A DNA stretch of 64,000 nucleotides. It comes from Rhodococcus sp. B50. GTDB lineage: Bacteria > Actinomycetota > Actinomycetes > Mycobacteriales > Mycobacteriaceae. The position numbers were made by a program, and so were the translations under genes. The notes below the pieces were generated by a model. It saw only the letters and a list, made by a program, of their open reading frames with translations. It ran no database searches and was not told the DNA's origin. The DNA is taken from assembly GCF_013602415.1 (NCBI RefSeq), contig NZ_WPAG02000002.1, forward strand, positions 2,731,480 through 2,795,479, given 5' to 3'. Each line of letters starts with the position of its first letter. Within the stretch, counting starts at the first letter, position 1. Positions 41,679 to 51,008 of this stretch are shown one piece after another.

Positions 41679-43088
41679 ATGACCACGAACACCGGCGCGG
41701 GCGGTGAAGATTCCCGACCGGGTCGACTGGACGACGACGAACGCGCCGAACTCGATCGGTTGCGCGCGGAAGTCGCCACGCTTCGGGAACGAGCCGCTCC
41801 CGGGACGAAACCCGTTCCCGAACCGCGGCCCCCGAGACACGGATGGCGCTGGGCCGCGGTTGCGCTGCTCACCGTGCTGGTCGCGGTTCTGGCCGTCCTG
41901 TCGGTCACCGCACGGTTCGTGCGCAGCGAGATCCTCGACACCGACCGGTACGTGACCACGGTCGCCCCACTGGGCTCGAATCCTGCCATCCAGACACAGA
42001 TCGCGAATTCCGTCACCGACGAGATCTTCACGCGGGTGGACATCGAAGGCCTGACGACCGACGCTCTGGTTGCTCTCACCGACGCCGTTCCGGCCACGGA
42101 GAACGCGCCCCGTGTCGACCGCGCGGTGGAGGGACTGGCACCGGTGATCACCGGGCAGGCGCGGAGTTTCGTCAATCAGACGGTACTGTCGCTCGTACAG
42201 AGCGACCGGTTCGAGGATCTGTGGATCCAGGCCAACCGCGCCGCCCACAACGGGCTGGTCGCGGTAGTGACCGGGAATGTCGGTCCGTCGTCCGTGACGG
42301 TCGACGATGCGGGCACGGTGAGCCTCTCGCTCGGCACGGTGATCGACAACGTGAAGGCTCGTCTTCTCGACCGTGGTTTCACGTTCGCCGAGAAGATCCC
42401 GAGTGTCGACAAGCAGTTGGTCCTGTTCCGATCACCGGAACTGGTCCGGGCACAGCGGGCCGTGAACACTCTCGACAACGTGTCCGATGTACTGCCTTGG
42501 ATCACGCTCGCTGTTGCTGCCGCCGCAGTCGCGGTCGCGCCGGCGGGAAGGCGCCTACGCGCACTCGCATTCGTCGGCCTCGCGCTGGTGGCAGGAATGT
42601 TCATTCTGGCGGTCGCCCTCATCATCGCTCGATCGCTGTATCTCGACGGTGTTCCGCCCGACGTCCTGTCCTCGGATGCGGCTGCCGCCCTCATCGATGC
42701 CGTGCTGGTACCGCTGCGGACCAGTCTTCGGGCGGTCGCGGTCCTCGGGCTGGTGATCGCACTCGGTGCCTACCTCACCGGTGGTTCGGCCTCTGCCGAA
42801 ACCGTCCGGCGCGGATTCGGCCGCGGCCTCGATTCCGTCCAGCGGCTGCGTCGGCCACGCCCGCCGAATCCCTTCGAACAAGCGGCCTTCCGCGCCCGCA
42901 TCATCATCCGGTCGGTCATCATCGGAGTGGCCGCACTGCTCGTGATGTTCTGGCGTTATCCCACCGGGCTCGTGGTCGCGCTCATCGTGCTGGGTGCGGT
43001 ACTCGCGCTGCTGGCTCTGGAACTGGTGATCAGGCCCGCTCGCGCTGTCGAGGATCAACCGGCGGTCGAGGATCAGCCGACGACCTGA
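41679..43088 (+). CDS. Multi-span membrane protein, unknown family
   Basis: 469 residues; ATG 41679 preceded by CAGGG. Acidic N terminus with a short coiled coil (ERAELDRLRAEVATLRERA), a membrane helix at about 58-78, an extracytoplasmic region of about 190 residues (SNPAIQTQIANSVTDEIFTRVD, RAVEGLAPVITGQARSFVNQTV), then five or more C-terminal helices. Common in actinobacteria as an integral membrane protein with no known function. Its 3' end overlaps the convergent SulP gene by 16 bp. Confidence 0.75.
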   Translation: MTTNTGAGGEDSRPGRLDDDERAELDRLRAEVATLRERAAPGTKPVPEPRPPRHGWRWAAVALLTVLVAVLAVLSVTARFVRSEILDTDRYVTTVAPLGSNPAIQTQIANSVTDEIFTRVDIEGLTTDALVALTDAVPATENAPRVDRAVEGLAPVITGQARSFVNQTVLSLVQSDRFEDLWIQANRAAHNGLVAVVTGNVGPSSVTVDDAGTVSLSLGTVIDNVKARLLDRGFTFAEKIPSVDKQLVLFRSPELVRAQRAVNTLDNVSDVLPWITLAVAAAAVAVAPAGRRLRALAFVGLALVAGMFILAVALIIARSLYLDGVPPDVLSSDAAAALIDAVLVPLRTSLRAVAVLGLVIALGAYLTGGSASAETVRRGFGRGLDSVQRLRRPRPPNPFEQAAFRARIIIRSVIIGVAALLVMFWRYPTGLVVALIVLGAVLALLALELVIRPARAVEDQPAVEDQPTT

Positions 43089-44791
43089 TCGTCGCTTCGG
43101 CCGGCTCTGCCGATGAAGGCGTTCACCGCGTCCTCGACGGTCGGATGGAAGCGCCTCGCGTCGAATCTGTCTCCTACCCCGAATCTGATGAGCCGGTCCT
43201 TGATCGGTCCCTTCATCTCGGCGAACACGAGCCGGATTCCGTTGCCTTCCAGATAGGTGTCGAGGTCGACGAGTTCGTCGACGGCGGTGGTGTCGAGTCC
43301 TGTGATCGGTTCGGCCGCGATGATCACCCATTCGACCGGTACCTCGGTCGCGGCGACCACCGAGCGCACGTACTGATCGAAGATCTCACCGTTGGCGAAG
43401 AACAGCGGGGCGTCGAACCGGACGAGCACCAACCCAGGGATACGGGTCCCGTCGGGATGACGCTCGACGTCGTGAAATCCCGGACGGTCGGCGGTCCGCA
43501 CGAGTTCGGTGCGGTACGGCTGCCACGCGCGCGCGACCACCGCAACGAAGGACAGACCGATCGCAACGAGGATGCCCTGCAGCACGCCCACCAGTGCGAC
43601 CCCGAGGAAGGCCGCGGCTGCCAGCCCGAACTCGACGGTGCTCATCCTCCACATCCGGACCATGCCCCGGACATCGATCAGGGCCGTGGCGGCGACGATC
43701 ACCACGGCACCGAGAGTCGCATCGGGCAGGTAGGTGGTCAGTCCCGGAGCAACGAGTACGAAGACGAGAACGGCGACCGCGCCCACGACACACGCGAATT
43801 GGGTTCGCGCACCGCTCTGCTCGGCGACCGGCGTCCGTGATCCGCTTGCCGAGATCGGGAACCCTCCGAAGAGCCCCCCGGCGATGTTTGCGACGCCCAC
43901 CGCCTTCATCTCCGTGCTCCCGTTCACGTTCTCGCCTCGGCGCGCGGCGAACGTGCGGGAGAGCACGCCGGTGTCGGCGAAGGCGATCAACGCGATGCCT
44001 GCCGCCGGTCCGATGAGCCGCGCCACGTCTCCCCACCCGACCCCGCCGAACGACGGGAGCGGGAGTCCCTCGGGCAGCGCGCCGACCATCCCGATGTCGT
44101 CGGTGAGATCCAGCGCGGCAGACGCGATGATCGCCCCGACGACCGCGACCAGGACTCCCGGTATCCGCGGCAACCACAATCGGAAACCCACGATGACCGC
44201 GAGGGAGGCCAGCCCGATACCGGCTGCGACCGGGTCGATCCCCCCGCCCACCACGGCTTCTCCGATCTCCCGGATCTCCCCCAGGAGGCCGGGCGCGTCG
44301 ACCGAGAACCCGAGCAGTTTCGGCAGTTGCCCGACGATCACGACGAGTGCGATCGCATTCAGGTAACCCAGCCGGATCGGTTTGGACAGCAGTTCGGTGA
44401 CGAAGCCGAGACGGAGGAACCCTCCGACGAGCAGGATCACACCGACGAGCACACCCAGTATCCCGGCGAAGACCAGGGCGCTCTCCGGATCGTCTGCGAC
44501 GGCGAGCGGGAGGACAGCCGCGGCGATGAGCGGCGCGAGCGACGAGTCCGGGCCCAGGACGAGGATCTTCGACGGGCCGACCACCGCATAGGCCAGGAGC
44601 GGAACGATGGTCGCATAGAGGCCGGCATAGGCAGGTAGACCTGCCGCTTCCGCGTATCCCATCCCGGCAGGGATGAGCAGTGCGGTGAGGACGAGACCCG
44701 CAGTGATGTCCGGACGCAACCACTCCCGGCGGTAGGCACGAGCCGTTGCGATTCCGGGAAGTGTTCCCAGTCCTTTCACCTGCGGCATCAT
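43073..44791 (-). CDS. SulP-family anion transporter with STAS domain
   Basis: 572 residues. About 12 to 14 membrane segments (LRPDITAGLVLTALLIPAGMGYAEAAGLPAYAGLYA is the typical first part) and a C-terminal STAS domain (about 445-560; ANGEIFDQYVRSVV). Carries sulfate or other anions such as bicarbonate. Last gene of a likely operon after PPK2 and the P-type ATPase; 6-bp gap to the ATPase gene. Confidence 0.88.
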   Translation of the reverse strand: MMPQVKGLGTLPGIATARAYRREWLRPDITAGLVLTALLIPAGMGYAEAAGLPAYAGLYATIVPLLAYAVVGPSKILVLGPDSSLAPLIAAAVLPLAVADDPESALVFAGILGVLVGVILLVGGFLRLGFVTELLSKPIRLGYLNAIALVVIVGQLPKLLGFSVDAPGLLGEIREIGEAVVGGGIDPVAAGIGLASLAVIVGFRLWLPRIPGVLVAVVGAIIASAALDLTDDIGMVGALPEGLPLPSFGGVGWGDVARLIGPAAGIALIAFADTGVLSRTFAARRGENVNGSTEMKAVGVANIAGGLFGGFPISASGSRTPVAEQSGARTQFACVVGAVAVLVFVLVAPGLTTYLPDATLGAVVIVAATALIDVRGMVRMWRMSTVEFGLAAAAFLGVALVGVLQGILVAIGLSFVAVVARAWQPYRTELVRTADRPGFHDVERHPDGTRIPGLVLVRFDAPLFFANGEIFDQYVRSVVAATEVPVEWVIIAAEPITGLDTTAVDELVDLDTYLEGNGIRLVFAEMKGPIKDRLIRFGVGDRFDARRFHPTVEDAVNAFIGRAGRSDDQVVG

Positions 44792-44797
44792 CCGGCC

Positions 44798-47575
44798 TCA
44801 GTGGGCACGCGCAGGAGCAACGGCTACCGGTGCGGGAATCGACAGGTCCGTCCTCTGTCGGTGCCGTCGAATAACCTTCTCGGCTTCCACGACGATCGGG
44901 ATGATCGCCGACCAGCCGATACAGACGAGCCACTGAGGGCCTGTCAGCGAAGTGGTCATGAGGAGATCCTGAAGAAATTCCAGCTCGACGGCAAGTACGG
45001 TGACGGCGACCGGAATGGACAGGATCCTGAGGGCACCGACGATCGGCGCGGCGAATCCGGATTCCGGATCGCGTCGCATGGACAAGCCTGCGAGAACGGA
45101 GCCGAACGACAACACGACGAAGGCGGTCGTCATCGGCACCGTCGGTTCGGTTGTGCTCATCTCGCCGGGAGCGAGGAGCATGGCTGCGAGTGCGACGGCG
45201 AACTGAAGGGTGCCGTAGACCGACCACTGCACGAAAGCCGCTCTGTTGGCGATAGGTGTCTTCGGGTCGCGAGGCGGCTTGTTCATGAGATCCGGCGAGG
45301 GTGGGTCGAGCATGATGACAGCGACCGGGAACAGCGTGATGAAGAAGTGCTGGAACAACACCATCAACGGGGTCAGGGCAACGCCGTCGTTGATGTCGAA
45401 GATGCTCGCGACGAGGAAGAGCAGGACGAGCGACAACAGCTTCGACATCTGGTACCGGATATAGGAGACGATCTTCTCGTAGATGTTGCGCCCCAACCGG
45501 ATCGCAGTGACCAGCGTTCCGAAGTTGTCGTCGGTCAGTACGATTCTCCCGGCCTGCTTCGTCACTTCGCTGCCCGACCCCATCGCAACTCCGATGTCGG
45601 CCTTCTTCAGCGCAGCGGCGTCGTTGACAGCGTCTCCGGTCATCGCCACGACCGCCCCACCCTTCTGCATGAGATCGACGAGGCGGAGCTTGTCCTGGGG
45701 GGTGACCCGACCGAACACGTGCAGGTTCGGAAGTTCGTCCGCCAGAGCCTCGTCGGACATCGCTCGAAGGTCGGGTCCGCTGACGACCCCTGGGCCGAGA
45801 CCGAGTTCGGCTCCGATCGCGGACGCTGTGATCGCATGATCACCGGTGATCATGCGGACATCGATACCTGCCGCGTGCGCAGTTCGTACCGCCTCGATCG
45901 CCTCGGGCCGTAGTGGATCGATGATGCCGACCATCCCGACGAAGGTGAGATCCTTCACGAAGGACATCGGATCGGTCCGTACCGCTTCCTCCTGCCCGTC
46001 CACGATGCGGGCCGCGAACGCCAGCACGCGCAACCCCTTCTCGGACAGAGTCCGGTTCGCGGCGACGAGTTCGTCACGAGCATGGTCGAGTGGAACGGCT
46101 TGTCGCCCAGGTCGATAAGCAGTGTCGCACAGTGCCAGAATCACGTCCGGGGCACCTTTGACGAGTTCAACGAATCGCGTGGCGCCGTCGACCGGAAGGT
46201 GATGGAAGCTCGCCATGAACTTGTACGCGGAGTCGAACGGCACTTCGGCGACGCGGGGGTACGACCGGCGGGTGAGCGGCGCATCGATGCCGAGCTTGGC
46301 AGCGAGCACGACCAGCGCCGCCTCGGTGGGATCTCCGACCACCACTCCGCTGTCGGACACCGTGGCATCGCTGTCGAGGCACAATCCGTAGGCGAGGAGC
46401 GTGAAGTCGGGCAGTTCGTCGCCGGCGACACGGGTGATGCGCCCGGCCTTGCTGTATCCCTCACCCTCGACGGTGTACCACCGGGTGTGGAAGTACAACG
46501 AGCGCACCGTCATCTGGTTCATCGTGAGCGTACCGGTCTTGTCCGAGTTGACCGCGTTCGTCGCACCGAGCGTCTCGACATCGGAGAGATTCTTGACGAC
46601 GGCCTTCGCCTCGGCGAGCTGTCGGGCACCGAAAGCGAGCATCGCCTGGACGAACGTCGGCAGACCGGTCGGGATCGCCGAGACTCCCATGGCGATGCCC
46701 AGCAACAGCACCGTGGTCAGATCCTGTCCGCGGATCACACCGATGATCACGATGACGGCAACCGCGGTCCAGGCGATGACCCCGAGCAACCTGGTCAGCG
46801 AATCGAGTTCGCGTTGCAACGGCGACTTGCTCGGAGCCACCGCAGACAGCATCGATGCGATCCGGCCCATCTCCGTGTTCATGCCCGTCTCCGTCACCAC
46901 CATCGTGGCGGTACCACGAGTGACGGACGTGTTCTGGAACAGCATGTCGGAGCGATCACCCAGGGGGACGTCACCGGCAGGAAGGGTCCTGGGATCCTTC
47001 GGGACGGGGGCGCTTTCTCCCGTGAGTGCTGCTTCCTGGGTTTCGAGCGTCGCGGACGTGATCAAGCGTCCGTCCGCGGGCACCAGGTCTCCGGCTTCGA
47101 GTTGCACGATGTCGCCCGGCACCAGGTCGGTCGCCTCGATCGCGCTCAACGCTCCGTCGCGGATCGTTCGTGCCTGTGGAGTCTGCATTCTCGCGAGGGC
47201 ATCCACACTCGCACGGGCCTTCAGTTCCTGCCGCGTGCCCAGAACCACGTTGAGGGCGACCAGGACGACGACCACGAGCGCGGTGGAGATCTCTCCGATC
47301 ACAATGCTGACGACCGTCACGGCGATCAACATCAAGTTCATCGGATCCCGCACTTGCCGCAGCGCGATCGCCCACATCGACGGCGCGGGTTCGGAGACGA
47401 TCGTATTGGGGCCGAATCGCCGGCGGCGTTCGTCCGCCACGACCGTCGTGAGACCGGATCGCTCATCGGAGGACAAGGCGGTGATCACGTCGGCACTGTC
47501 CGTTGCATACCAGGATGTGTCCCGATCGGGGACGAGGGTGTTCGCTCGGTCCGGCCCGGATTCGGTAGTGGCCAT
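44798..47575 (-). CDS. P2-like cation-transporting ATPase with atypical ion site
   Basis: 925 residues with the P-type core: TGES (186-189), phospho-Asp345 in NSDKTGTLT, KGAPDVIL, TGDAVNDAAALKKADIG. About ten membrane helices. The M4 ion-site motif usually PEGLP is PTGLP here (302-306), and helices 5 and 6 lack the canonical acidic and Asn ligands (YQMSKLLSLVLLF; LMVLFQHFFITLFPV). Catalysis seems intact but the transported ion is unlikely to be Ca2+ and may be something else. In an operon with PPK2 (30 bp upstream) and SulP. Confidence 0.85.
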   Translation of the reverse strand: MATTESGPDRANTLVPDRDTSWYATDSADVITALSSDERSGLTTVVADERRRRFGPNTIVSEPAPSMWAIALRQVRDPMNLMLIAVTVVSIVIGEISTALVVVVLVALNVVLGTRQELKARASVDALARMQTPQARTIRDGALSAIEATDLVPGDIVQLEAGDLVPADGRLITSATLETQEAALTGESAPVPKDPRTLPAGDVPLGDRSDMLFQNTSVTRGTATMVVTETGMNTEMGRIASMLSAVAPSKSPLQRELDSLTRLLGVIAWTAVAVIVIIGVIRGQDLTTVLLLGIAMGVSAIPTGLPTFVQAMLAFGARQLAEAKAVVKNLSDVETLGATNAVNSDKTGTLTMNQMTVRSLYFHTRWYTVEGEGYSKAGRITRVAGDELPDFTLLAYGLCLDSDATVSDSGVVVGDPTEAALVVLAAKLGIDAPLTRRSYPRVAEVPFDSAYKFMASFHHLPVDGATRFVELVKGAPDVILALCDTAYRPGRQAVPLDHARDELVAANRTLSEKGLRVLAFAARIVDGQEEAVRTDPMSFVKDLTFVGMVGIIDPLRPEAIEAVRTAHAAGIDVRMITGDHAITASAIGAELGLGPGVVSGPDLRAMSDEALADELPNLHVFGRVTPQDKLRLVDLMQKGGAVVAMTGDAVNDAAALKKADIGVAMGSGSEVTKQAGRIVLTDDNFGTLVTAIRLGRNIYEKIVSYIRYQMSKLLSLVLLFLVASIFDINDGVALTPLMVLFQHFFITLFPVAVIMLDPPSPDLMNKPPRDPKTPIANRAAFVQWSVYGTLQFAVALAAMLLAPGEMSTTEPTVPMTTAFVVLSFGSVLAGLSMRRDPESGFAAPIVGALRILSIPVAVTVLAVELEFLQDLLMTTSLTGPQWLVCIGWSAIIPIVVEAEKVIRRHRQRTDLSIPAPVAVAPARAH

Positions 47576-47605
47576 CGCCGTTCGTCCTTCCCTACCGGAA
47601 GATCC

Positions 47606-48505
47606 TCAATAGAGCGTCGGTATCCAGTGAAGAGGTTGGGTCGGCGCCGTGTAGCCGGCGGCGTCCTGCCGCGGCGGCAGGACCAGTTCGGGACGCTCGA
47701 GCGGCTCGTAGGGGATCAGGTCGAGCAGGTGGCCGATGACGTTGAGCCGACCGCGCTTCTTGTCGTTGTTGTCGACGACATACCAAGGAGCCCAACCCGT
47801 GTCGGTGAAGTGGAACATTTCGTCCCGCGCTCGGGAGTAGTCGTACCAGCGTCTGTAGGACTCCAGGTCCAGACTCGACAGCTTCCAGGTCTTGCGGGGG
47901 TCGTCGATACGGCTCTGCAACCGCTGCGTCTGTTGTTCCTGGCTCACTTCCAGCCAGTACTTCAGGAGGATGATTCCGGAGTCCACGATCGCACGTTCGA
48001 CCGCCGGGATCATCTGGAGGAAGTGCTGCGCTTCCTCCTCGGTGCAGAATTTCATCACTCGTTCGACGCCGGCACGGTTGTACCAACTGCGATCGAAGAT
48101 GACGACCTCACCTCCGGCCGGCAGGTGGGGCACGTAGCGCTGGATGTACATCTGGGACCGCTCGCGCTCCGTGGGGGCGGGCAGTGCGACGACGCGGAAC
48201 ACCCGGGGGCTCACTCGTTCTGTGATCGCTTTGATGACGCCGCCTTTACCCGCGGTGTCACGGCCCTCGAACAGGATGCAGACGCGGGCACCGGACGATC
48301 TCACCCATTCCTGCACGGCGACGAGTTCGGCATGCAACGGACGGAGCAGGCGGCGGTACTCCTTGTTCTTCATGGGTTCATCGGTCGGCGATGCGCCCTG
48401 CTGCGGTGCACTGGGGGCGTGAAGTGCGCCGGAATCGGAACGCACGGTGAGCGAGTTCTCCGGCGAGCGCTTCCGATGCTTCTTGTGTCCGGTCTTGTGT
48501 CCCAC
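47606..48505 (-). CDS. ppk2: Polyphosphate kinase 2 (PPK2)
   Basis: 299 residues from GTG 48505 (GGGAG 5 nt upstream). A basic N-terminal extension (GHKTGHKKHRKR) precedes the PPK2 core: Walker A EGRDTAGKGG, Walker B/lid IFDRSWYNRAGVERV, and the family-typical WKLSSLDLESYRRWYDYSRARDEMF. It transfers phosphate between polyphosphate and nucleoside di- or monophosphates; class cannot be fixed from sequence alone. Operon head for the ATPase and SulP genes. Confidence 0.93.
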   Translation of the reverse strand: MGHKTGHKKHRKRSPENSLTVRSDSGALHAPSAPQQGASPTDEPMKNKEYRRLLRPLHAELVAVQEWVRSSGARVCILFEGRDTAGKGGVIKAITERVSPRVFRVVALPAPTERERSQMYIQRYVPHLPAGGEVVIFDRSWYNRAGVERVMKFCTEEEAQHFLQMIPAVERAIVDSGIILLKYWLEVSQEQQTQRLQSRIDDPRKTWKLSSLDLESYRRWYDYSRARDEMFHFTDTGWAPWYVVDNNDKKRGRLNVIGHLLDLIPYEPLERPELVLPPRQDAAGYTAPTQPLHWIPTLY

Positions 48506-48694
48506 GGTTCTCCCTCGGACGTGCCCCCATTGTCCGCCTTCGGTCCTGCCTTCGTGGGAGAACGATCGCTTCGGCTCAATGGACACGAACCGATCGCCTT
48601 CTTTCACACGCGTTGTCGAATCGTGCCCGGAGTCGTTGCATCCGATACCGTTTCGAGTCTTGACGGCCTTCGGGGCCGCGGTCACGATTGGCCG

Positions 48695-48901
48695 ATGAGC
48701 GGTGACGACGAGTTCCGTCAGATCCAACAGGTGATCGAACGTCTGGTCATTCGCTATCCGCTTGTTCCCCCGGACGACATCGAACGCGCGGTTCACAGTG
48801 TCTACCTCCGATTCGCCACGAGCAGAATTCGAGACTTCGTTCCGCTCCTCGTCGAGAGGGCGGTGAAGCGCGAACTCACCGGACACCCGACGCTCGATTG
48901 A
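48695..48901 (+). CDS. Three-helix-bundle small protein
   Basis: 68 residues from ATG 48695. The pattern VIERLVIRYPLVPPDDIERAV and RFATSRIRDFVPLLVERAVKREL matches a small actinobacterial three-helix-bundle dimerisation domain found beside stress and regulator genes. Function unknown. Divergent from ppk2 across about 190 bp. Confidence 0.75.
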   Translation: MSGDDEFRQIQQVIERLVIRYPLVPPDDIERAVHSVYLRFATSRIRDFVPLLVERAVKRELTGHPTLD

Positions 48902-48965
48902 ACCCTCCGCTTGAGGTTTCGGATCTCGGCAGGTAGGACGTGGGCAAGCACGAGCACCCCGCCCG

Positions 48966-50972
48966 TCACTGGGCGGCGGTCGGGGTCGTCGAGAGGTCCC
49001 GCCACCCGACGAGCACCTCGTGCACGTTCTCGGCGCCCTTCAACGGCTCGGGCGGTGGAGGTAGCGTAGCGGGATAGAGGAGGAACGGGGTGCTCTGTGG
49101 GCCGCCCATACCGCCGTGCGAGCCGACCTGCTCCTCGAACGCCGCAACCTCGTCGGTCTCGGGCCAGTAGGCACCGCCGACCATGATGTCGGCGACGTTG
49201 TCGAAGGTGTCGGTGCGCCGGATCTTCGCCAGCGCATCGGGACCCATCACCTCGAGCGGGTTGCGGCCGGTGACCTCTCCGGTCGCCACGTCCACCCGGC
49301 CGTGGGGTCCGAGCACGACGGATCCGCCAGGGGCGGCGACGAGAAGGAAGCCGATTCCGGGATGCGCCCGGAGGTCGGCGAGCAGTCCCGGGTGCGCGGC
49401 CTCGATGGCGTCGATGTCGGCGCGGCCGGGCAGATGCGGGAAGTAGATCAGACCGAGGTTGCCCGAGCCGAGCACGATAGGTTCACCGGCGACGGTGTGC
49501 GCCTGCTCGCCGACCGGCGCGGCGTGCATGCTGGCTGCGGCATACGCGCGTCCCTCTCCTCCCGGCTGGGCGGAGGTGTCCGCCCGGCGCTCGCGCCGGT
49601 GACGATCGGCCGACTCGTTCCGCGTGGTCAACCGGATCACGAGTTGCCCCAGGCTCTCTCCGTAGCGCTGAAGAAACGTCGCGCCCTGGCTCTGCCCGTG
49701 ATCCGAGAGCACGACGACGCGATAGGACCGGTCGGACTGTTCCGCCACCGCGAGCAGCATCGCGATGATGTCGTCGACTTTCGCGAGCACGGAGAGAGTT
49801 TCGGGCCGAGAGATCCCCGAGTGGTGCGAGACCTCGTCGTATCCGATCAGATCGAGGTAGACGACGGCACGCCCCTCGATCAGATCACCGACCACTGCGG
49901 CAGCGGTGACATCGGTGGCGAGTACGGTCGCGAAAGCGCGGACGAACGGGTACATTCCGCCGCGCGGTACCCGTGGCCGGATGTCCTTCCGCTTCTGCCG
50001 CAGCGACTGACGAAGTTCCCGTTGCAGTTCCGCGGACATCCGGATGAAGGTGCGCAGTGCGCTCGCAGGATCGGCGAAATAGGCGCTGTAGCCGGCGCCC
50101 CCACCGAGCCGGGCGCCACGCATACGACTGACGACCAGTACGTTGTCCTGCGCACCACCGGTGAACAAGTTGCCCCGGCTCGCACCGTCGTGGGCGAGCA
50201 GCCCGGGCCGGTCTGCTCGTTCGAGTTCGCGCTGCTCGTTGTCGGCCGGGTTGCTGAACACGGAGATATGCCCGGTGGTCTTGTCGTACCAGCGGAATGC
50301 GGGCACGTTGTGGTTGGAGCCGTGCAGCACGCCCAGTTGGGTCGCTCCGGTCTGGCTGCTCCAATCGGTGTACCACGGCACCAGCCGGTGGGTCTCACGC
50401 ACCAACTTCGCCAGTCCGGGCGTGACACCGTCGGCGATCGCCCGCCGCAGTACGTCGTACCCGAGTCCGTCGATCTGGATGCACAACAACCCCGGAGGCG
50501 CACCCACGAGCGCCGCGTTGCGCCGCAATCGGAATCGGTTCCGCCGCACCTGCATCAATCGGTAGGCGGTATCGGAGCGGGAGGCGATCGCGCCCGAGAC
50601 GACGGAGGTGACCAGCGAGACCGAGGCGGCGAGCACGATCGCATCACCCGGGCGGTCCACCGTGGCGACCGGTACCAGGTACAGCGTCAGCAGCATGATC
50701 GCACCGCCGGCCAGGAACACTCCGACGAACAGCAGTACCGGACCGATCCACGACATCAACCGCATCATCACCGGCCACAGCGCGGCGTTCAGCAGGCCGA
50801 ACACCAGCGCGAGTATCAGCGCGGCCGGGAGCGTCGGTATCGGAGCGAAGCCGGACCGGTCGAGGGTGATGCCGCCGAGGACGCGGTCGAGCACGACGAG
50901 CACGAGCGCCGACGATCCCCACAACACGAGGAACTCGACGAGTATCCGCAACAAGCCGCCCACCGTACGCAT
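48966..50972 (-). CDS. Membrane-anchored alkaline-phosphatase-superfamily protein
   Basis: 668 residues from ATG 50972. Four hydrophobic segments in the first 140 residues, the first part resembling phage-holin-family-4 or DUF4-span proteins. The rest is a type I phosphodiesterase/alkaline phosphatase-fold domain: LLCIQIDGLGYDVL, metal-type motifs YLDLIGYDEVSHHSG and VVLSDHGQSQG, and PGVHGGMGG-like GSHGGMGGPQ. Candidate nucleophile Thr in TGATQ. Probably hydrolyses a phosphoester at or outside the membrane. Divergent from the MBL gene across 36 bp. Confidence 0.8.
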   Translation of the reverse strand: MRTVGGLLRILVEFLVLWGSSALVLVVLDRVLGGITLDRSGFAPIPTLPAALILALVFGLLNAALWPVMMRLMSWIGPVLLFVGVFLAGGAIMLLTLYLVPVATVDRPGDAIVLAASVSLVTSVVSGAIASRSDTAYRLMQVRRNRFRLRRNAALVGAPPGLLCIQIDGLGYDVLRRAIADGVTPGLAKLVRETHRLVPWYTDWSSQTGATQLGVLHGSNHNVPAFRWYDKTTGHISVFSNPADNEQRELERADRPGLLAHDGASRGNLFTGGAQDNVLVVSRMRGARLGGGAGYSAYFADPASALRTFIRMSAELQRELRQSLRQKRKDIRPRVPRGGMYPFVRAFATVLATDVTAAAVVGDLIEGRAVVYLDLIGYDEVSHHSGISRPETLSVLAKVDDIIAMLLAVAEQSDRSYRVVVLSDHGQSQGATFLQRYGESLGQLVIRLTTRNESADRHRRERRADTSAQPGGEGRAYAAASMHAAPVGEQAHTVAGEPIVLGSGNLGLIYFPHLPGRADIDAIEAAHPGLLADLRAHPGIGFLLVAAPGGSVVLGPHGRVDVATGEVTGRNPLEVMGPDALAKIRRTDTFDNVADIMVGGAYWPETDEVAAFEEQVGSHGGMGGPQSTPFLLYPATLPPPPEPLKGAENVHEVLVGWRDLSTTPTAAQ

Positions 50973-51008
50973 CGCGGGCCCCTTCCCACGTCTGGAATCG
51001 TAAGGTTC

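Noticed and set aside
46082..48694. Long plus-strand open frame over the ATPase and ppk2 genes
   Set aside because: Low-complexity Arg/His/Asp-rich antisense translation; the opposite strand has all P-type ATPase and PPK2 motifs. Only the last 68 codons look real.
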